From: Pycnococcus provasolii
Taxonomy: Eukaryota; Chlorophyta; Pseudoscourfieldiophyceae; Pseudoscourfieldiales
Direction: 5' to 3'
Assembly (NCBI GenBank): GCA_049487715.1
Contig: CP150554.1
Coordinates: 62,001 to 126,000 of the forward strand
Length of the DNA: 64,000 bases
Under the pieces are notes generated by a model that ran no database searches, was not told the DNA's origin, and saw only the letters and a program-made list of their open reading frames with translations. The translations under genes and the position numbers were made by a program. How positions within the stretch are numbered: position 1 is the first letter of the stretch; every line of letters begins with the position of its first letter. Below are positions 10,090 to 19,782 of the stretch, one piece after another.

Positions 10090-10525
10090 GATATGATAGT
10101 TATGACGAGCAGTTCCAAAAAAAACGGAAAATGATGAAAATAAACACAAAAAAGGAAAAACACAAAAAATGGGGCCGGTATGACGCCGGTATGACGCCTG
10201 AAAGCAGGCCGGAATGGAGAGAAAGAAAATAGTTGGTAGGGAGGAACCCAAATGCCTAACCCTAGTAGCCCTAACCCTAACCCGAACCCGAACAAAACCC
10301 GAACACGAATCGTTCGTCTTCGCGGCCGGATAAGATTAAGCCTTGAGGTTAGAGTACTAGCTAGGAAAGAGAGATAAACGGCGGCGATGAATCATCTACT
10401 TTATCAAAGAGGTGAAAGAAAGACCAATAGGGTAAGGATGCATTTGTTTTACAGTTGTCTATGATAGTGCATGTATGTATGTGTATCATAGTTAAAATGA
10501 AAAATCTAACGTGGTGCACCATCAG
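10090..10525. promoter_or_regulatory. Promoter of the SET gene and 3' flank of ObgC
   Basis: Between two minus-strand genes. A telomere-like array (CCCTAACCCTAACCCGAACCCGAAC) occupies 10255-10306, about 165 bp before the SET-gene ATG, and one TAGTTGGTA motif is at 10230. No coding sequence is supported. Confidence 0.55.
10255..10306. repeat. Telomere-like CCCTAA/CCCGAA array
   Basis: Short run of CCCTAA units drifting to CCCGAA, lying upstream of the SET-gene start. Confidence 0.8.
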
Positions 10526-13222
10526 TCAACCTGACATACCTGGCCAGCTCGACGAACCTTTCGTCCAGTCGCCCTTACCACGCGTCTGACTCGACAGCCA
10601 GTCCTCGTAAAGAGCAGCCTCGCCCAGCTTCGCGCCGCGACGCTGGGCATCGCGCTCCTCCGCCAAAATGTCGTCCCAGTCATCCGTTGGAGCCTCGCTC
10701 TTGCGCATGCGCTCGCCGCGCGTCTTGCGGCGGCTTCCCGTGCGCGCCGTCGACGCGGATGTGCTCATCACCGCGTCCTTCCACTCAAACTCGAATTCGC
10801 CGACGAACACCGTGTCACCCTCACGTGCGCCCGACTTGGACAGGCTCTGCCAAACGCCAGCCTGCTTGAGCACCTCGTGAAAGCGCTTCGCAGCTTCGTA
10901 GTACTCCCAGTTTGTCATCTGAACGAATCGCTCGAGCGACGAACCGCGTACCACCCAGGTATTCGCTCCACCAGCTCGTCGGCTGCGACGTCCACCGGGC
11001 GTGATGCACAAAACCTTGAAGTCGGACAAACGTGTCGCGTCCTTGGTATTGTCACCAAGAAGGCTGGAAGGCTTGTTCGACGAACCCTTACGCCGTTCAG
11101 ATTTCGAGCCATTGCCGTACGTCGCAAGCGCCGAAGCGGCTGCAAGCGACGCCGCATCCCACAAGTCTTCTTCGTCGTCGTCTTCCTCGCCACGCATCTG
11201 CGCTAAAGACGGGCCACCATGACGCGCCTGCGACTGTAGATCTGAAAACACATCCTCCTCCTGCTCCCGCTCCTCTTCCTCCCGCGCATCCTTCGCCGTG
11301 TTATTAAGCGCTTCGCAGACGGCTGACACAACATCGCGCACGTTCTCGCGCGCCAAACCTGAAATTGGCATCGGAGAAAGCTTGGCACCGAAGCGTGCAC
11401 AAGCCGCTCGCAGCGATAGAGGTGGCGGTAATGCGGGCACCTCGCCATCGCCGTCTCCATCGAAAGACATGCGGCGAAGAAACGCTAATTCCGCGGTGTC
11501 AAACGAGGCTGTTCCTTCCCACACTTCGTCGTCGTCGACGTCGTCATTCTTTTCATCGCCAACTTCCCATTCGCCGTCCTTCTCGTCATCGTTGTCGTCG
11601 ATGTCCCACGCGTCATCCGAGCTTTGCCATGACGCCTCGAGCGAGTCTTCCGTCGCCATATTGGCATTTTCGTACGCATCGCCTTCAATAGTTTCGTCAA
11701 TGCCATCTGACAGCCACCGAGTCTGCTCCTCCGCCCAGAATTCCTGACACTCCGGCTGATCAATCTTGCTCACGAACACGATGCGTGGCTTGGTGGCGAG
11801 CGAATCGGAGAAGAGCGCGAGCTCGTTGCTGATTGCGACGAAGTCGCCCACGGGATCAGGGCTCGTTCCATCGACGAGATGCACGAGAACGCGGCACCTT
11901 TCTATGTGCCTGAGGAACTCACGACCAAGACCACGTCCGACGTGAGCACCCTCGAGCAGACCTGGGATATCGGCGAAAACCACTGGCTCGGCGCCTGCGG
12001 GAACGAGATCCTCGCACACGCCGAGGTTTGGCACGAGCGTCGTGAACGGATATGCGCCAATTTTCGGGTCCGCGTTGCTGAGCGATGCCAGCAGCGTGCT
12101 CTTCCCGGCGTTGGGACATCCGACGATGCCCGCATCCGCGCACAGCTTCAGCTCGAGGTCAAGCCATGTGTTGGTGCCCGCCTCGCCCTTCTCGCACATC
12201 TGCGGCGCCTTGTTCTTCCCCGTCTTGAATGAGGCGTTACCCCTTCCACCTCGTCCACCCGCGGCGAGCAGGTGCCTCGCGCCGGTTTCAAGCAGCTCGA
12301 CGACTTTGACAGCACCTGGCCTTGGTTGAAAGTCGCTTGTGGTGGTGGAGGTGGTGGTGGCGCTGGTGGGTACCAAGCTGCTGCTGCTGCTGTCGTCGTC
12401 GTCGAAAACGTCGACGACGGTACCTGCGCCGATGGTCGTGACGTCCGAAGCCGCGTCGTAGATTGCTTCGTCGTTGAGCGGCGCGTCCGGCGGCGCCCAC
12501 ACGACTGTGCCGACGGGAACTCTGATTTCGACATCCTCGCCAGCGGCACCGTACATGTCCTTTCCTCCTCCACGTCCACCTGCACCAGACTTATGGTGCA
12601 CCTTCCGCCTAAATGCGCGTAGGCTGGTCATGGTACCGTCTGCGACGATCCACACGTCTCCACCCTTCCCGCCGTTTCCTCCGCACGGCCCTGCGTTGGG
12701 GTTGTACTTGAGCCTCTTGAACGCGACGACGCCATCCCCGCCCGTGCCTGATTCGATGTAAATCCGCGCGGTATCGAATGAACGCACGTCCACGGGCACG
12801 GAAGCGCGCGTGGTTGTTGTTGGTGCATGGTTCTCATCCCACTCGCCTGCTGCGTTGAGGTCCCACGACGCCCCTGTGCGAGCTGCTGCGTCTTCTTGCA
12901 CGAGCGCCTCGTAGTCGCGTGCGATGAGGATGGCACCTGTGGAGTCGCGCACATTATTATTATTTGACTTTTTATTGTTGTTATACTTTTTCTCTGAGGA
13001 GGAGGAGGAGGAGGAGGAGGAGTCTTCACCACTACCTTCGCTGCTTAATTGAGAATGATTCACATTGTCAGCAGCAGCAGCTGACGCCGACTTTGACGAT
13101 GACGACGACAAGTCCCGACGCGACCGAGACGAAACCAAACGAGACCTACAGGAGGAGGAACATGAGTGAGGGCGAACACCACGTGCCCAATTGGCCGCCG
13201 CCATGGAAGCCGACACGGACAT
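10526..13222 (-). CDS. Plastid ObgC-type GTPase
   Basis: 898 residues from ATG 13222 (MSVSASMAAANW; another ATG at 13204). The N-terminus is rich in Ser and Arg, as expected of a plastid transit peptide. The Obg domain begins near residue 145 (ESGTGGDGVVAFKR, glycine-rich GGNGGKGGD). The G domain shows G1 PNAGKST, G2 YPFTTL, G3 DIPGL and G4 VSKID, where the usual Asn of NKxD is Ser. Long acidic inserts interrupt the G domain and its end. A C-terminal OCT-like domain (FVQMTNWEYY, GDTVFVGEFEFEW) is present. Plant ObgC acts in plastid ribosome assembly and thylakoid formation. At 898 residues it is longer than typical ObgC (about 650), because of Asp/Glu-rich inserts. Confidence 0.9.
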   Translation of the reverse strand: MSVSASMAAANWARGVRPHSCSSSCRSRLVSSRSRRDLSSSSSKSASAAAADNVNHSQLSSEGSGEDSSSSSSSSSEKKYNNNKKSNNNNVRDSTGAILIARDYEALVQEDAAARTGASWDLNAAGEWDENHAPTTTTRASVPVDVRSFDTARIYIESGTGGDGVVAFKRLKYNPNAGPCGGNGGKGGDVWIVADGTMTSLRAFRRKVHHKSGAGGRGGGKDMYGAAGEDVEIRVPVGTVVWAPPDAPLNDEAIYDAASDVTTIGAGTVVDVFDDDDSSSSSLVPTSATTTSTTTSDFQPRPGAVKVVELLETGARHLLAAGGRGGRGNASFKTGKNKAPQMCEKGEAGTNTWLDLELKLCADAGIVGCPNAGKSTLLASLSNADPKIGAYPFTTLVPNLGVCEDLVPAGAEPVVFADIPGLLEGAHVGRGLGREFLRHIERCRVLVHLVDGTSPDPVGDFVAISNELALFSDSLATKPRIVFVSKIDQPECQEFWAEEQTRWLSDGIDETIEGDAYENANMATEDSLEASWQSSDDAWDIDDNDDEKDGEWEVGDEKNDDVDDDEVWEGTASFDTAELAFLRRMSFDGDGDGEVPALPPPLSLRAACARFGAKLSPMPISGLARENVRDVVSAVCEALNNTAKDAREEEEREQEEDVFSDLQSQARHGGPSLAQMRGEEDDDEEDLWDAASLAAASALATYGNGSKSERRKGSSNKPSSLLGDNTKDATRLSDFKVLCITPGGRRSRRAGGANTWVVRGSSLERFVQMTNWEYYEAAKRFHEVLKQAGVWQSLSKSGAREGDTVFVGEFEFEWKDAVMSTSASTARTGSRRKTRGERMRKSEAPTDDWDDILAEERDAQRRGAKLGEAALYEDWLSSQTRGKGDWTKGSSSWPGMSG

Positions 13223-13834
13223 GCTGACAGGTATGTATGGCCCGGGCGCGTCCCCGAGAGAGGAGTCCCCGAGTGAAGTGGATAGACTAAAAAAGCAGCC
13301 GAGACTCCAGACTCCCGAGAAGAAGGAGAAGGAGACGAAGAAGAGTGAAATGATTAATTGGGGGTTGGTTTGGGGGAAACCAATCAAGGGAGGAGGGCGA
13401 CTGGTTCTGGCGACTGGGCGAGGGAATGATTTATTCGGGGTTGGGTATTTTAATTAAGGGTAGGAGACCAGAGGACCTGACCAGAGAGAGAATTCTGAAG
13501 GGAGAAGGGGAAAAATGTGAGAGAAAAAAATGTTTGGAGAAAAAAATCAGAGAAAGGAATTAGGTACGGGATAGGGGGAGTGGGGATTCCCCTGTGTATG
13601 GAATGGAATGGATGGTTTGAGAGGAAAAACGGAGGGTTCTGTTTAGGGGTTGGGGAAGGAAAAACTGATGATTCGGGGTTTCATTTCACAAGTCCACGGG
13701 AATCGTTTTGAACAGGTATCCCCCATGGTTTTTGAGTATTTTTTCTAAACAAGTATCCCGTGCACTCCGCCGCCGTCTCTGTCCCCCACCCTTGTTCAGG
13801 ACCCTCCGGCAGGCATTTCCACAAAACAGCAGCC
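13223..13834. promoter_or_regulatory. Divergent promoter ObgC / RPS15
   Basis: 612 bp between divergent starts. Rich in purines on the plus strand, with several GGGGTTGGG-type G-rich words (13364-13445, 13645-13660). No gene seen. Confidence 0.5.
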
Positions 13835-14275
13835 ATGGGCGACGACGCAGCGGGTGAGGAGCAGAAGAAGAAGCGGACGTTCCGCAAGTTCGCCTTCAAG
13901 GGCGTGGACCTCGATGCGCTCCTGGACATGTCCACCGACGAACTCGTCAAGCTCTTCCACGCGCGAGCGCGCCGCCGCTTCCAGCGAGGACTCAAGCGCA
14001 AGCCGCTCGCGCTCATCAAGCGACTGCGCAAGGCGAAGCGCGAGGCTGCTCCCGGGGAGAAGCCCTCGCCCGTGCGCACGCACCTGCGCAACATGATCAT
14101 CGTGCCGGAGATGATCGGCTCTATCATCGGCGTGTACAACGGCAAGGTGTTCATCACCGTCGAGGTGAAGCCGGAGATGATCGGACACTACCTCGGAGAG
14201 TTCTCCATCACATACAAGCCCGTCAAGCACGGACGTCCAGGCCTCTCAGGCGGACGCTTCATGGCCATGTACTAG
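13835..14275 (+). CDS. RPS15: Cytosolic 40S ribosomal protein S15 (uS19)
   Basis: 146 residues from ATG 13835 ([10 protein letters not shown]); an in-frame GTG further upstream is not a eukaryotic start. The whole protein is recognisable as eukaryotic S15/uS19: [19 protein letters not shown] near the start, an RRRF basic helix, [12 protein letters not shown], and the conserved C-terminal tail [13 protein letters not shown] with a short extension. It sits in the head of the small subunit near the A site. No intron is visible. It shares a divergent promoter with the plastid GTPase gene and converges on the PDZ-ferredoxin gene. Confidence 0.97.
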   Translation: MGDDAAGEEQKKKRTFRKFAFKGVDLDALLDMSTDELVKLFHARARRRFQRGLKRKPLALIKRLRKAKREAAPGEKPSPVRTHLRNMIIVPEMIGSIIGVYNGKVFITVEVKPEMIGHYLGEFSITYKPVKHGRPGLSGGRFMAMY

Positions 14276-14489
14276 ACTGACTACTGTGTGGTCGTCGTCG
14301 TTGGCGGCGCGACGTGTCTCTGAACGTGTCACGCTGTTACAAAAACGATGGAGCCTCTGAACCTACCAAAACAAACACAGAAAACAACGTCGCGCGCGTT
14401 CTTTCTCCCCTCCCCCTCCCCTCGTACACACAAAAAGCAAAACAAAAGCACACAGAAAGCACAGACAAAATCGTTGATCCTTATTACAC

Positions 14490-15257
14490 TTACTTTTTCG
14501 TCGGCTTCATCTCCACCACGCAGCGTCCTTGCACACCCTTGCGTGGCTCCACCTGACACGCGAGTCGGTAGCTGTTACGCTCCTTGCCGCTGCCCAGGTG
14601 ACCCACCTCGGCGTCCGTGCGTTCCGAAAGCAGGTCGCCACCCTCCAGCACACGCACGACGCACGTGCCACACTGTCCCGCACCGCCACAGTTCATAAGC
14701 TTACCCCAAGTGTCGTAAAGTTCGCGACATCCGTCGAGCATAGCCGTGCGCAGGACGACGTTTCCGTCCAGGCTTGCCTCGGCGACCGGGGTTGTGCTTC
14801 CTGCCTCCACGAACGCGAGCGTGACATTCGTTGGACCGTTTGGCACGGCTGCCGGCGCCGGCGTCGGCGCCGGCGCCGGCGTCGGTGCAGCTGCGGGCTC
14901 GGGTGCGACAGCCTCGTGCGCCAACACGAGCTTGACTGGGCCCTGCGCGTCAATGATGACATCCATGATGGCGTCAAACGTCTTTCCTTCGCACGCAAAA
15001 TCATTCACGCTCACAAGCGTATCGCCAAGGTACACGTCGTCGCTCAGGTCCGCATTCCCGTCCGCCACCAGGTCATCCACCACCAGCCCCGCCGGCGTCT
15101 CCGCGAATGATATGCCCAGCGGCTTCTCTAGCATGACTGACGTCGTTTGTGCGGTCGAAGCGCACACAGCGCGAGACGAGCGTTGGTGAGCTGTGGTGAC
15201 GCGAGAGACCCGTGAACGCCTGAAAGACCGGAAAGAAGACGTGCGCGCGAGCATCAT
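14490..15257 (-). CDS. PDZ domain fused to PnsB3/NDF4-like 2Fe-2S ferredoxin domain, plastid
   Basis: 255 residues. Residues 1-38 are Arg/Ser-rich and look like a plastid transit peptide. Residues 40-115 form a PDZ-like domain (KPLGISFAE, GDTLVSVNDF). A Pro-Ala-Thr linker follows. Residues 143-255 form a ferredoxin-type fold with cluster ligands Cys190, Cys196, Cys199 and Cys234. The strings NCGGAGQCGTC, LLSERTDAE and YRLACQ match the subclass of plant PnsB3/NDF4, an NDH-complex subunit, better than photosynthetic ferredoxin. The PDZ fusion may be lineage-specific. Most green algae lack the plastid NDH complex, so the role may be another electron-transfer partner. The 3' end converges on RPS15. 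Confidence 0.8.
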   Translation of the reverse strand: MMLARTSSFRSFRRSRVSRVTTAHQRSSRAVCASTAQTTSVMLEKPLGISFAETPAGLVVDDLVADGNADLSDDVYLGDTLVSVNDFACEGKTFDAIMDVIIDAQGPVKLVLAHEAVAPEPAAAPTPAPAPTPAPAAVPNGPTNVTLAFVEAGSTTPVAEASLDGNVVLRTAMLDGCRELYDTWGKLMNCGGAGQCGTCVVRVLEGGDLLSERTDAEVGHLGSGKERNSYRLACQVEPRKGVQGRCVVEMKPTKK

Positions 15258-15316
15258 CTGTGACTAAAGTGGAATAATCTGACTCGGCAGGAATGTGTGT
15301 GTGGTTCAGAATGCAT

Positions 15317-15338
15317 CCCCCCCCCCTCCCCCCCCCCC
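15317..15338. repeat. Poly(C) tract, broken by one T
   Basis: Ten C, one T, then eleven C. It lies about 60 bp upstream of the PDZ-ferredoxin start, G-rich on that gene's sense strand. Confidence 0.95.
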
Positions 15339-15469
15339 AAGCAGGAAGATTTTCGGGTTAGGGGTTTCAGGACTACGGGAATCGTAGTCCGGTCGGGGTT
15401 GAAAAGACGAACGCGAAAAACATGTGGAAAAAAGTAGTGCTTACAGTAGTCTATGTATGGCTGTGACTC

Positions 15470-17302
15470 CTACGACTCCTCCTTGTCGTCGTCGTCGTCG
15501 TCGTCGTCCGCGTCGCCGTCGCCCTCGAACGCTTCCAGGAAAGCCTCCAGGTCCTCTTCGTCGTCGACGTCGTCGTCGCCCGTGCCGACGTCGTCCGCGT
15601 CGCCGTCGCCCTCGAACGCCTCCAAGAAAGCCTCGAGGTCATCATCCGCCTCCATCCCAGGCGCATCGTCAACATCAGCTGGCTTTGCTTGCTCCTCTGC
15701 GTCCGCCTTGGCCTTCGCCTCTGCGTCCGCCTTCGCCTTCGCCTCCGCGTCCGCCTTGGCCTTTGCCTCCGCATCCGCCTTCGCCTCCGCGTCCGCCTTG
15801 GCCTTCGCCTCTGCGTCCGCCTTCGCCTTCGCCTCTGCGTCCGCCTTCGCCTTCGCCTCCGCGTCCGCCTTGGCCTTTGCCTCTGCGTCCGCCTTGGCCT
15901 TGGCCTTCGCCTCCGCCTCCGCCTTCGCCTTCGCCTCCGCGTCCGCCTTGGCCTTTGCCTCCGCGTCCGCCTTCGCCTTTCCCTCTGCGTCCGCCTTGGC
16001 CTTTGCCTCCGCGTCCGCCTTGGCCTTTGCCTCCGTCTCCGCCTTGGCCTTCGCCTCCGCATCCGCCTTCGCCTCTGCGTCCGCATTGGCCTTTGCCTCT
16101 GCGTCCGCCTTGGCCTTCGCCTCCGCGTCCGCCTTCGCCTTTGCCTCCGTCTCCGCCTTGGCCTTCGCCTCCGCATCCGCCTTCGCCTCTGCGTCCGCAT
16201 TGGCCTTTGCCTCTGCGTCCGCCTTGGCCTTCGCCTCCGCGTCCGCCTTCGCCTTTGCCTCCGTCTCCGCCTTGGCCTTCGCCTCCGCATCCGCCTTCGC
16301 CTCTGCGTCCGCCTTGGCCTTCGCCTCCGCGTCCGCCTTCGCCTCCGCATCCGCCTTGGCCTTCGCCTCCGCGTCCGCCTTCGCCTCCGCATCTGCGTCC
16401 TCGGCGGCAACAGCAGGCTCCTCCTTCGCCGGCGGCGTTGGCGCCTCCTCTGCGCCCTTTTCCGTTGTTGTTGGTGTTGCAATAGCAAAGTTAGACTTAG
16501 TCTCCGGCGTCTTCTTCGTCGCATTCAGCGGTGTCTTCCTCGTCGCATTCAGCGGCGTCTTCCTCGTCGCGTTTAACGGCGTCTTTTCCTTCCTCTTCGT
16601 CGACGCTGGCGTCGTCGGCGTTGGCGTCGTCGGCGCAGCCTTAGTTTCGTCGTCGTTAGCGTTCTCCTTGTTTTTATCCTGGCTTTTCGCCGTGGTTCCT
16701 GTAAGTTGAATGAGTTTGAAGTACGCCTTCCAGAACTCCTGGTCTGTGATTCTGCTGGGCACGATGCTCATTCTCAGTCGTGTGAGCGTGGGAACGAACT
16801 GCGCCATGAGAAAGGCGTGCCTTTCCTTGAATTCGTCCATATCGAATTCGTCTGCGCGTGCGTCGTCGTTTTCCACCGCATCGAGAATCATCGTGGGTGT
16901 GAGCGCTCCGACTCTTTCCACAACCTCTGCGTTGATTCCCGTTCGTATCAGTTCCTCGTAGTCGATTTGCGGCCCTTCGATGGACTCTTTCGTCGCTGCG
17001 ATGACACTTTCCACACCCTGGCTAATATTCGAGAGAACTTGTTCACTGGATACGTTCGAAATCGCCTCGAGCGACTCTTTCAGTGAAGCTGCGGTATTCT
17101 TCCCAATAAGGTTCATATGTTCTCGACTAATTAAGCCCGACGAGGAAGCCGAGACTTCACTGTATATTTTTTTACTATAATAAAAGGCGGACGAAAAGAG
17201 CTCCTCACCAAGCGTAGGCACCTGAGGTCCAGGCGATGCTGATGAGGACGCCGACACCGCATCACTCACGGACTTGGACAAACTGGAGAAATACGCGTCC
17301 AT
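15470..17302 (-). CDS. BSD-domain protein with long AKADAE repeat
   Basis: 610 residues. Residues 1-200 are unique sequence ending in a BSD domain (about 155-200: [26 protein letters not shown]), with the Phe-Trp pair typical of this fold. A Thr/Pro/Lys-rich linker includes three TPLNATRK repeats. About 300-540 is an almost pure Ala/Lys/Asp/Glu repeat (AKADAEAK and variants), predicted to be a long charged helix. The C-terminus has two [16 protein letters not shown] copies. BSD domains occur in TFIIH subunits and synapse-associated proteins; function here is unknown. The repeat makes antisense frames look open, but those are artefacts. Confidence 0.8.
   Translation of the reverse strand: MDAYFSSLSKSVSDAVSASSSASPGPQVPTLGEELFSSAFYYSKKIYSEVSASSSGLISREHMNLIGKNTAASLKESLEAISNVSSEQVLSNISQGVESVIAATKESIEGPQIDYEELIRTGINAEVVERVGALTPTMILDAVENDDARADEFDMDEFKERHAFLMAQFVPTLTRLRMSIVPSRITDQEFWKAYFKLIQLTGTTAKSQDKNKENANDDETKAAPTTPTPTTPASTKRKEKTPLNATRKTPLNATRKTPLNATKKTPETKSNFAIATPTTTEKGAEEAPTPPAKEEPAVAAEDADAEAKADAEAKAKADAEAKADAEAKAKADAEAKADAEAKAKAETEAKAKADAEAKAKADAEAKANADAEAKADAEAKAKAETEAKAKADAEAKAKADAEAKANADAEAKADAEAKAKAETEAKAKADAEAKAKADAEGKAKADAEAKAKADAEAKAKAEAEAKAKAKADAEAKAKADAEAKAKADAEAKAKADAEAKAKADAEAKADAEAKAKADAEAKAKADAEAKAKADAEEQAKPADVDDAPGMEADDDLEAFLEAFEGDGDADDVGTGDDDVDDEEDLEAFLEAFEGDGDADDDDDDDDKEES
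15689..16396 (-). repeat. Coding minisatellite (AKADAE units)
   Basis: About 700 bp of GCCTTCGCCTCCGCGTCC-like units in tandem with 12- to 24-bp periodicity, including a higher-order unit near 16013-16260 that is nearly identical in successive copies. It is in frame with the BSD gene. Confidence 0.9.
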
Positions 17303-17380
17303 GAGGAGTCTCTAGCTAGGAATGACACATACAGAACGGTGGGGAAGAAAAGGCGCGCGCGAACCCAAAAGAAGGCAAGG

Positions 17381-17430
17381 CAACCCCTAAAGTCAACCCC
17401 TAAAGTCAACCCCTAAAGTCAACCCCTACC
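17381..17430. repeat. 13-bp tandem repeat CAACCCCTAAAGT
   Basis: Three perfect tandem copies and a partial fourth, in the divergent promoter. Confidence 0.9.
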
Positions 17431-17549
17431 AGGCTACCACTGTAAAGTCACTCACTGGAAAGGAAAGGCAAAACCCTCAGGTAAAAAAGGACTCAGTTCG
17501 AGTTCCCTACCGTACTGTAGAGGTGTTCCCTAGCTACTGTAGTCTATGA

Positions 17550-17668
17550 GTAACCCAACCCCAAACCCTAACCCCGTAACCCTAACCCTAACCCTAACCC
17601 CGTAACCCGTAACCCTAACCCCGTAACCCAACCCCAACCCTAACCCCGTAACCCTAACCCTAACCCTG
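17550..17668. repeat. Telomere-like array (CCCTAA / CCCCGTAA mix)
   Basis: CCCTAA units interleaved with CCCCGTAA variants over about 120 bp. The degeneracy shows it is not a telomere end. Confidence 0.85.
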
Positions 17669-17748
17669 GGGGGACTAAGACCCGGACCGCTTCCCTTTCC
17701 CATCATTAGGGAACCGTTCGCTTGTCACTACGATATTAATAGACCATC

Positions 17749-19470
17749 ATGGCGGAGTTGTTATCCCGTGTAGCCTCGAGGTACCCTACACGCGTTGCTA
17801 TTCGCATCATCAATGCCAACTCAAATAAGAAGTATACGTATGCCGATTTATTGTCATCCTCCTCTTCGGTGTCCAGTCTCCTCAAGGCCAATCTCTCTCT
17901 TCGGTCTTCTCATCTTAATCTTGGAAATAATGATTCTCAGAATGGTGCTCATGATTATGATTCCGAGCCGATGAAAAAACGTACGAAGAAAATCTCATCT
18001 TGTGATTCTAAGGAGCCCTCTTTGAGACCTAAGGAAACTACCGTTGCGCTCATGGCGCCTTCAGGGGCGGAGTATGTCGTCGGAACGTGGGCGACGTGGA
18101 TGGCGAAGTGTGTCGCTGTGCCACTCGCACTCAGCCACCCGCCGAAGGAAATCGAATACGTGCTCGACGACGCGAACGTTAGCATCATACTCGCTACCAG
18201 CGAATACTCGGAAATGCTCAAACCACTCGCGAAGGCCAGAAACCTAGACATTGTACTTCTCGACTTGTCCAAGGAAGAAGAACAACAACAACAACAGCAA
18301 GAGGAAAACAACGACGCACAAACGACACAGCAGCATCAGCAGCAGGAAAACGACTCAGGTGCGCTCATCATATACACGAGCGGGACCACGGGAAGGCCAA
18401 AGGGCGCGCTGCACACGCACGGAAGCCTCATCGCGCAAGTGAAGTGCCTCACGCAAGCGTGGAAGTGGTCCAAGGACGACGGTATCGTACACTGCCTGCC
18501 ACTGCACCACATACACGGAATCGTCAACGCGCTGTACTGCGCGCACTACATGGGCGCATGCGTCGAGTTCATGCCTCGCTTCAGCCCGAGCCTTATCTGG
18601 AGCCGACTGCAGCGCACAGACCCGCCAATCACCGTCTTCATGGGTGTGCCAACCATGTACCATCGACTGATACAGGCGTACGATGCCATGGAAGATAGCG
18701 AACAACAAAAGGCTTCGGAAGCGACCAAGCGACTGCGACTGACCATCTCAGGATCTGCCGCGTGTCCAGTGCCAATCGTCGAGCGTTGGAAGGAAATCAG
18801 CGGGTCGACGCTTCTCGAGAGGTACGGCATGACTGAAATTGGCATGGCTTTATCAAACCCGTACGAAGGAGAAAGACGAGCGGGACATGTGGGCCAGCCA
18901 CTTCCAGGCGTTGAGGTGAAGGTGGTACCCGTGGAAGCAAATGGAGCCGAAGACGACGACGAGGATGATGCGGCGCCGACGGGCCGAAAAGCCGCTGCGA
19001 ACGAGTCGGGGGCGGGAGAACTTCGCGTCAAGGGACCAAACCTGTTCCGCGAGTATTGGGGACGGCCAGAGGCGACGGCTGACAGCTTTGACGAGGATGG
19101 ATACTTCAAGACGGGTGACACCGTCGTTCTCGATAAAAATTACTACAAGATCCTCGGGCGAACTTCGGTGGACATCCTCAAGAGCGGCGGGTACAAGCTC
19201 TCAGCACTTGAAATTGAAGACCATCTGCTTGAGCACCCGAACATCTCTGAGGTTGCCGTGGTCGGACTCGACGACGTGGCATATGGTCAGATTGTTGCGT
19301 GCGTGATCTCGCCAGGTCCGCTGACAGAACAGGAACTGGCAGCTTGGTGCAAGGGAAAGATTGCACCATACAAGGTGCCGCGTCGCGTTAAGGTTGTTGA
19401 CAAAATCGAACGCAACGCAATGGGGAAAGTGAACAAGAAGGAGCTCGTCAAGCGTTATGAACAGCTGTAA
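17749..19470 (+). CDS. Malonyl-CoA synthetase (AAE13/ACSF3-like acyl-activating enzyme)
   Basis: 573 residues from ATG 17749. The AMP-binding P-loop YTSGTTGRPKGALHTH begins near residue 209, followed by LPLHHIHGI, the ERYGMTEIGMALSNPY adenylation motif, the TGD motif (FKTGDTVV), the RTSVDILKSGGYKLSALEIE hinge, and the catalytic Lys region (GKVNKKEL). This combination matches plant AAE13 and animal ACSF3, which make malonyl-CoA from malonate and ATP and protect mitochondria while feeding lipid synthesis. Gln/Asn-rich and Asp-rich linkers (about residues 183-205 and 400-420) are insertions relative to the family. No clear mitochondrial presequence is seen, so a cytosolic form is possible. Confidence 0.9.
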   Translation: MAELLSRVASRYPTRVAIRIINANSNKKYTYADLLSSSSSVSSLLKANLSLRSSHLNLGNNDSQNGAHDYDSEPMKKRTKKISSCDSKEPSLRPKETTVALMAPSGAEYVVGTWATWMAKCVAVPLALSHPPKEIEYVLDDANVSIILATSEYSEMLKPLAKARNLDIVLLDLSKEEEQQQQQQEENNDAQTTQQHQQQENDSGALIIYTSGTTGRPKGALHTHGSLIAQVKCLTQAWKWSKDDGIVHCLPLHHIHGIVNALYCAHYMGACVEFMPRFSPSLIWSRLQRTDPPITVFMGVPTMYHRLIQAYDAMEDSEQQKASEATKRLRLTISGSAACPVPIVERWKEISGSTLLERYGMTEIGMALSNPYEGERRAGHVGQPLPGVEVKVVPVEANGAEDDDEDDAAPTGRKAAANESGAGELRVKGPNLFREYWGRPEATADSFDEDGYFKTGDTVVLDKNYYKILGRTSVDILKSGGYKLSALEIEDHLLEHPNISEVAVVGLDDVAYGQIVACVISPGPLTEQELAAWCKGKIAPYKVPRRVKVVDKIERNAMGKVNKKELVKRYEQL

Positions 19471-19782
19471 AACACGAATAATGTTCTTTATTATAATGAA
19501 ACAACTTACTGTATGATAGTCTAACAGAGAATTACAAATTTACAGTAAAGTTTTATACTTACTTTTAGACGTAAAGTTGTGGTTGATTTTAGCTTCAAAG
19601 AAGGACTCCACCGGAATTAATTCACAGACAGAAAAGGACTTTCCGCCGGACGATTACACTGCTCTGCAAATATGTCTGGGTCAGCTGGGACTTGTGCGCG
19701 AGGAGAACGATCAAGTAGATCCCATACATAAAAAAGAGAATGTGAGGATGTGTACGGTAAAAGTTTTTGAATGGATTTACAC
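19471..19782. other. Convergent 3' gap (AAE13-like / Pfs2)
   Basis: 312 bp, AT-rich, holding both 3' UTRs. A TTTACAGTAAAG near-palindrome is seen at about 19540. No gene. Confidence 0.5.

Larger units (their letters stand above)
17303..17748. promoter_or_regulatory. Divergent promoter BSD gene / malonyl-CoA synthetase
   Basis: Contains three and a half tandem copies of CAACCCCTAAAGT (17381-17430), a TACTGTAGTCTATG word (17535) and a long telomere-like array (17550-17668) ending about 80 bp before the ATG at 17749. Confidence 0.6.

Noticed and set aside
13364-13830. Plus-strand open frames upstream of RPS15
   Set aside because: Short, GGG-rich, and the ribosomal protein start is unambiguous at 13835.
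15424-16709. Several long open frames on both strands (Pro-, Arg- and Ala-rich)
   Set aside because: All arise from the in-frame AKADAE repeat; only the minus frame containing the BSD domain has unique sequence.
17550-17668. Telomere or chromosome end
   Set aside because: The array is degenerate, short and flanked by genes on both sides.
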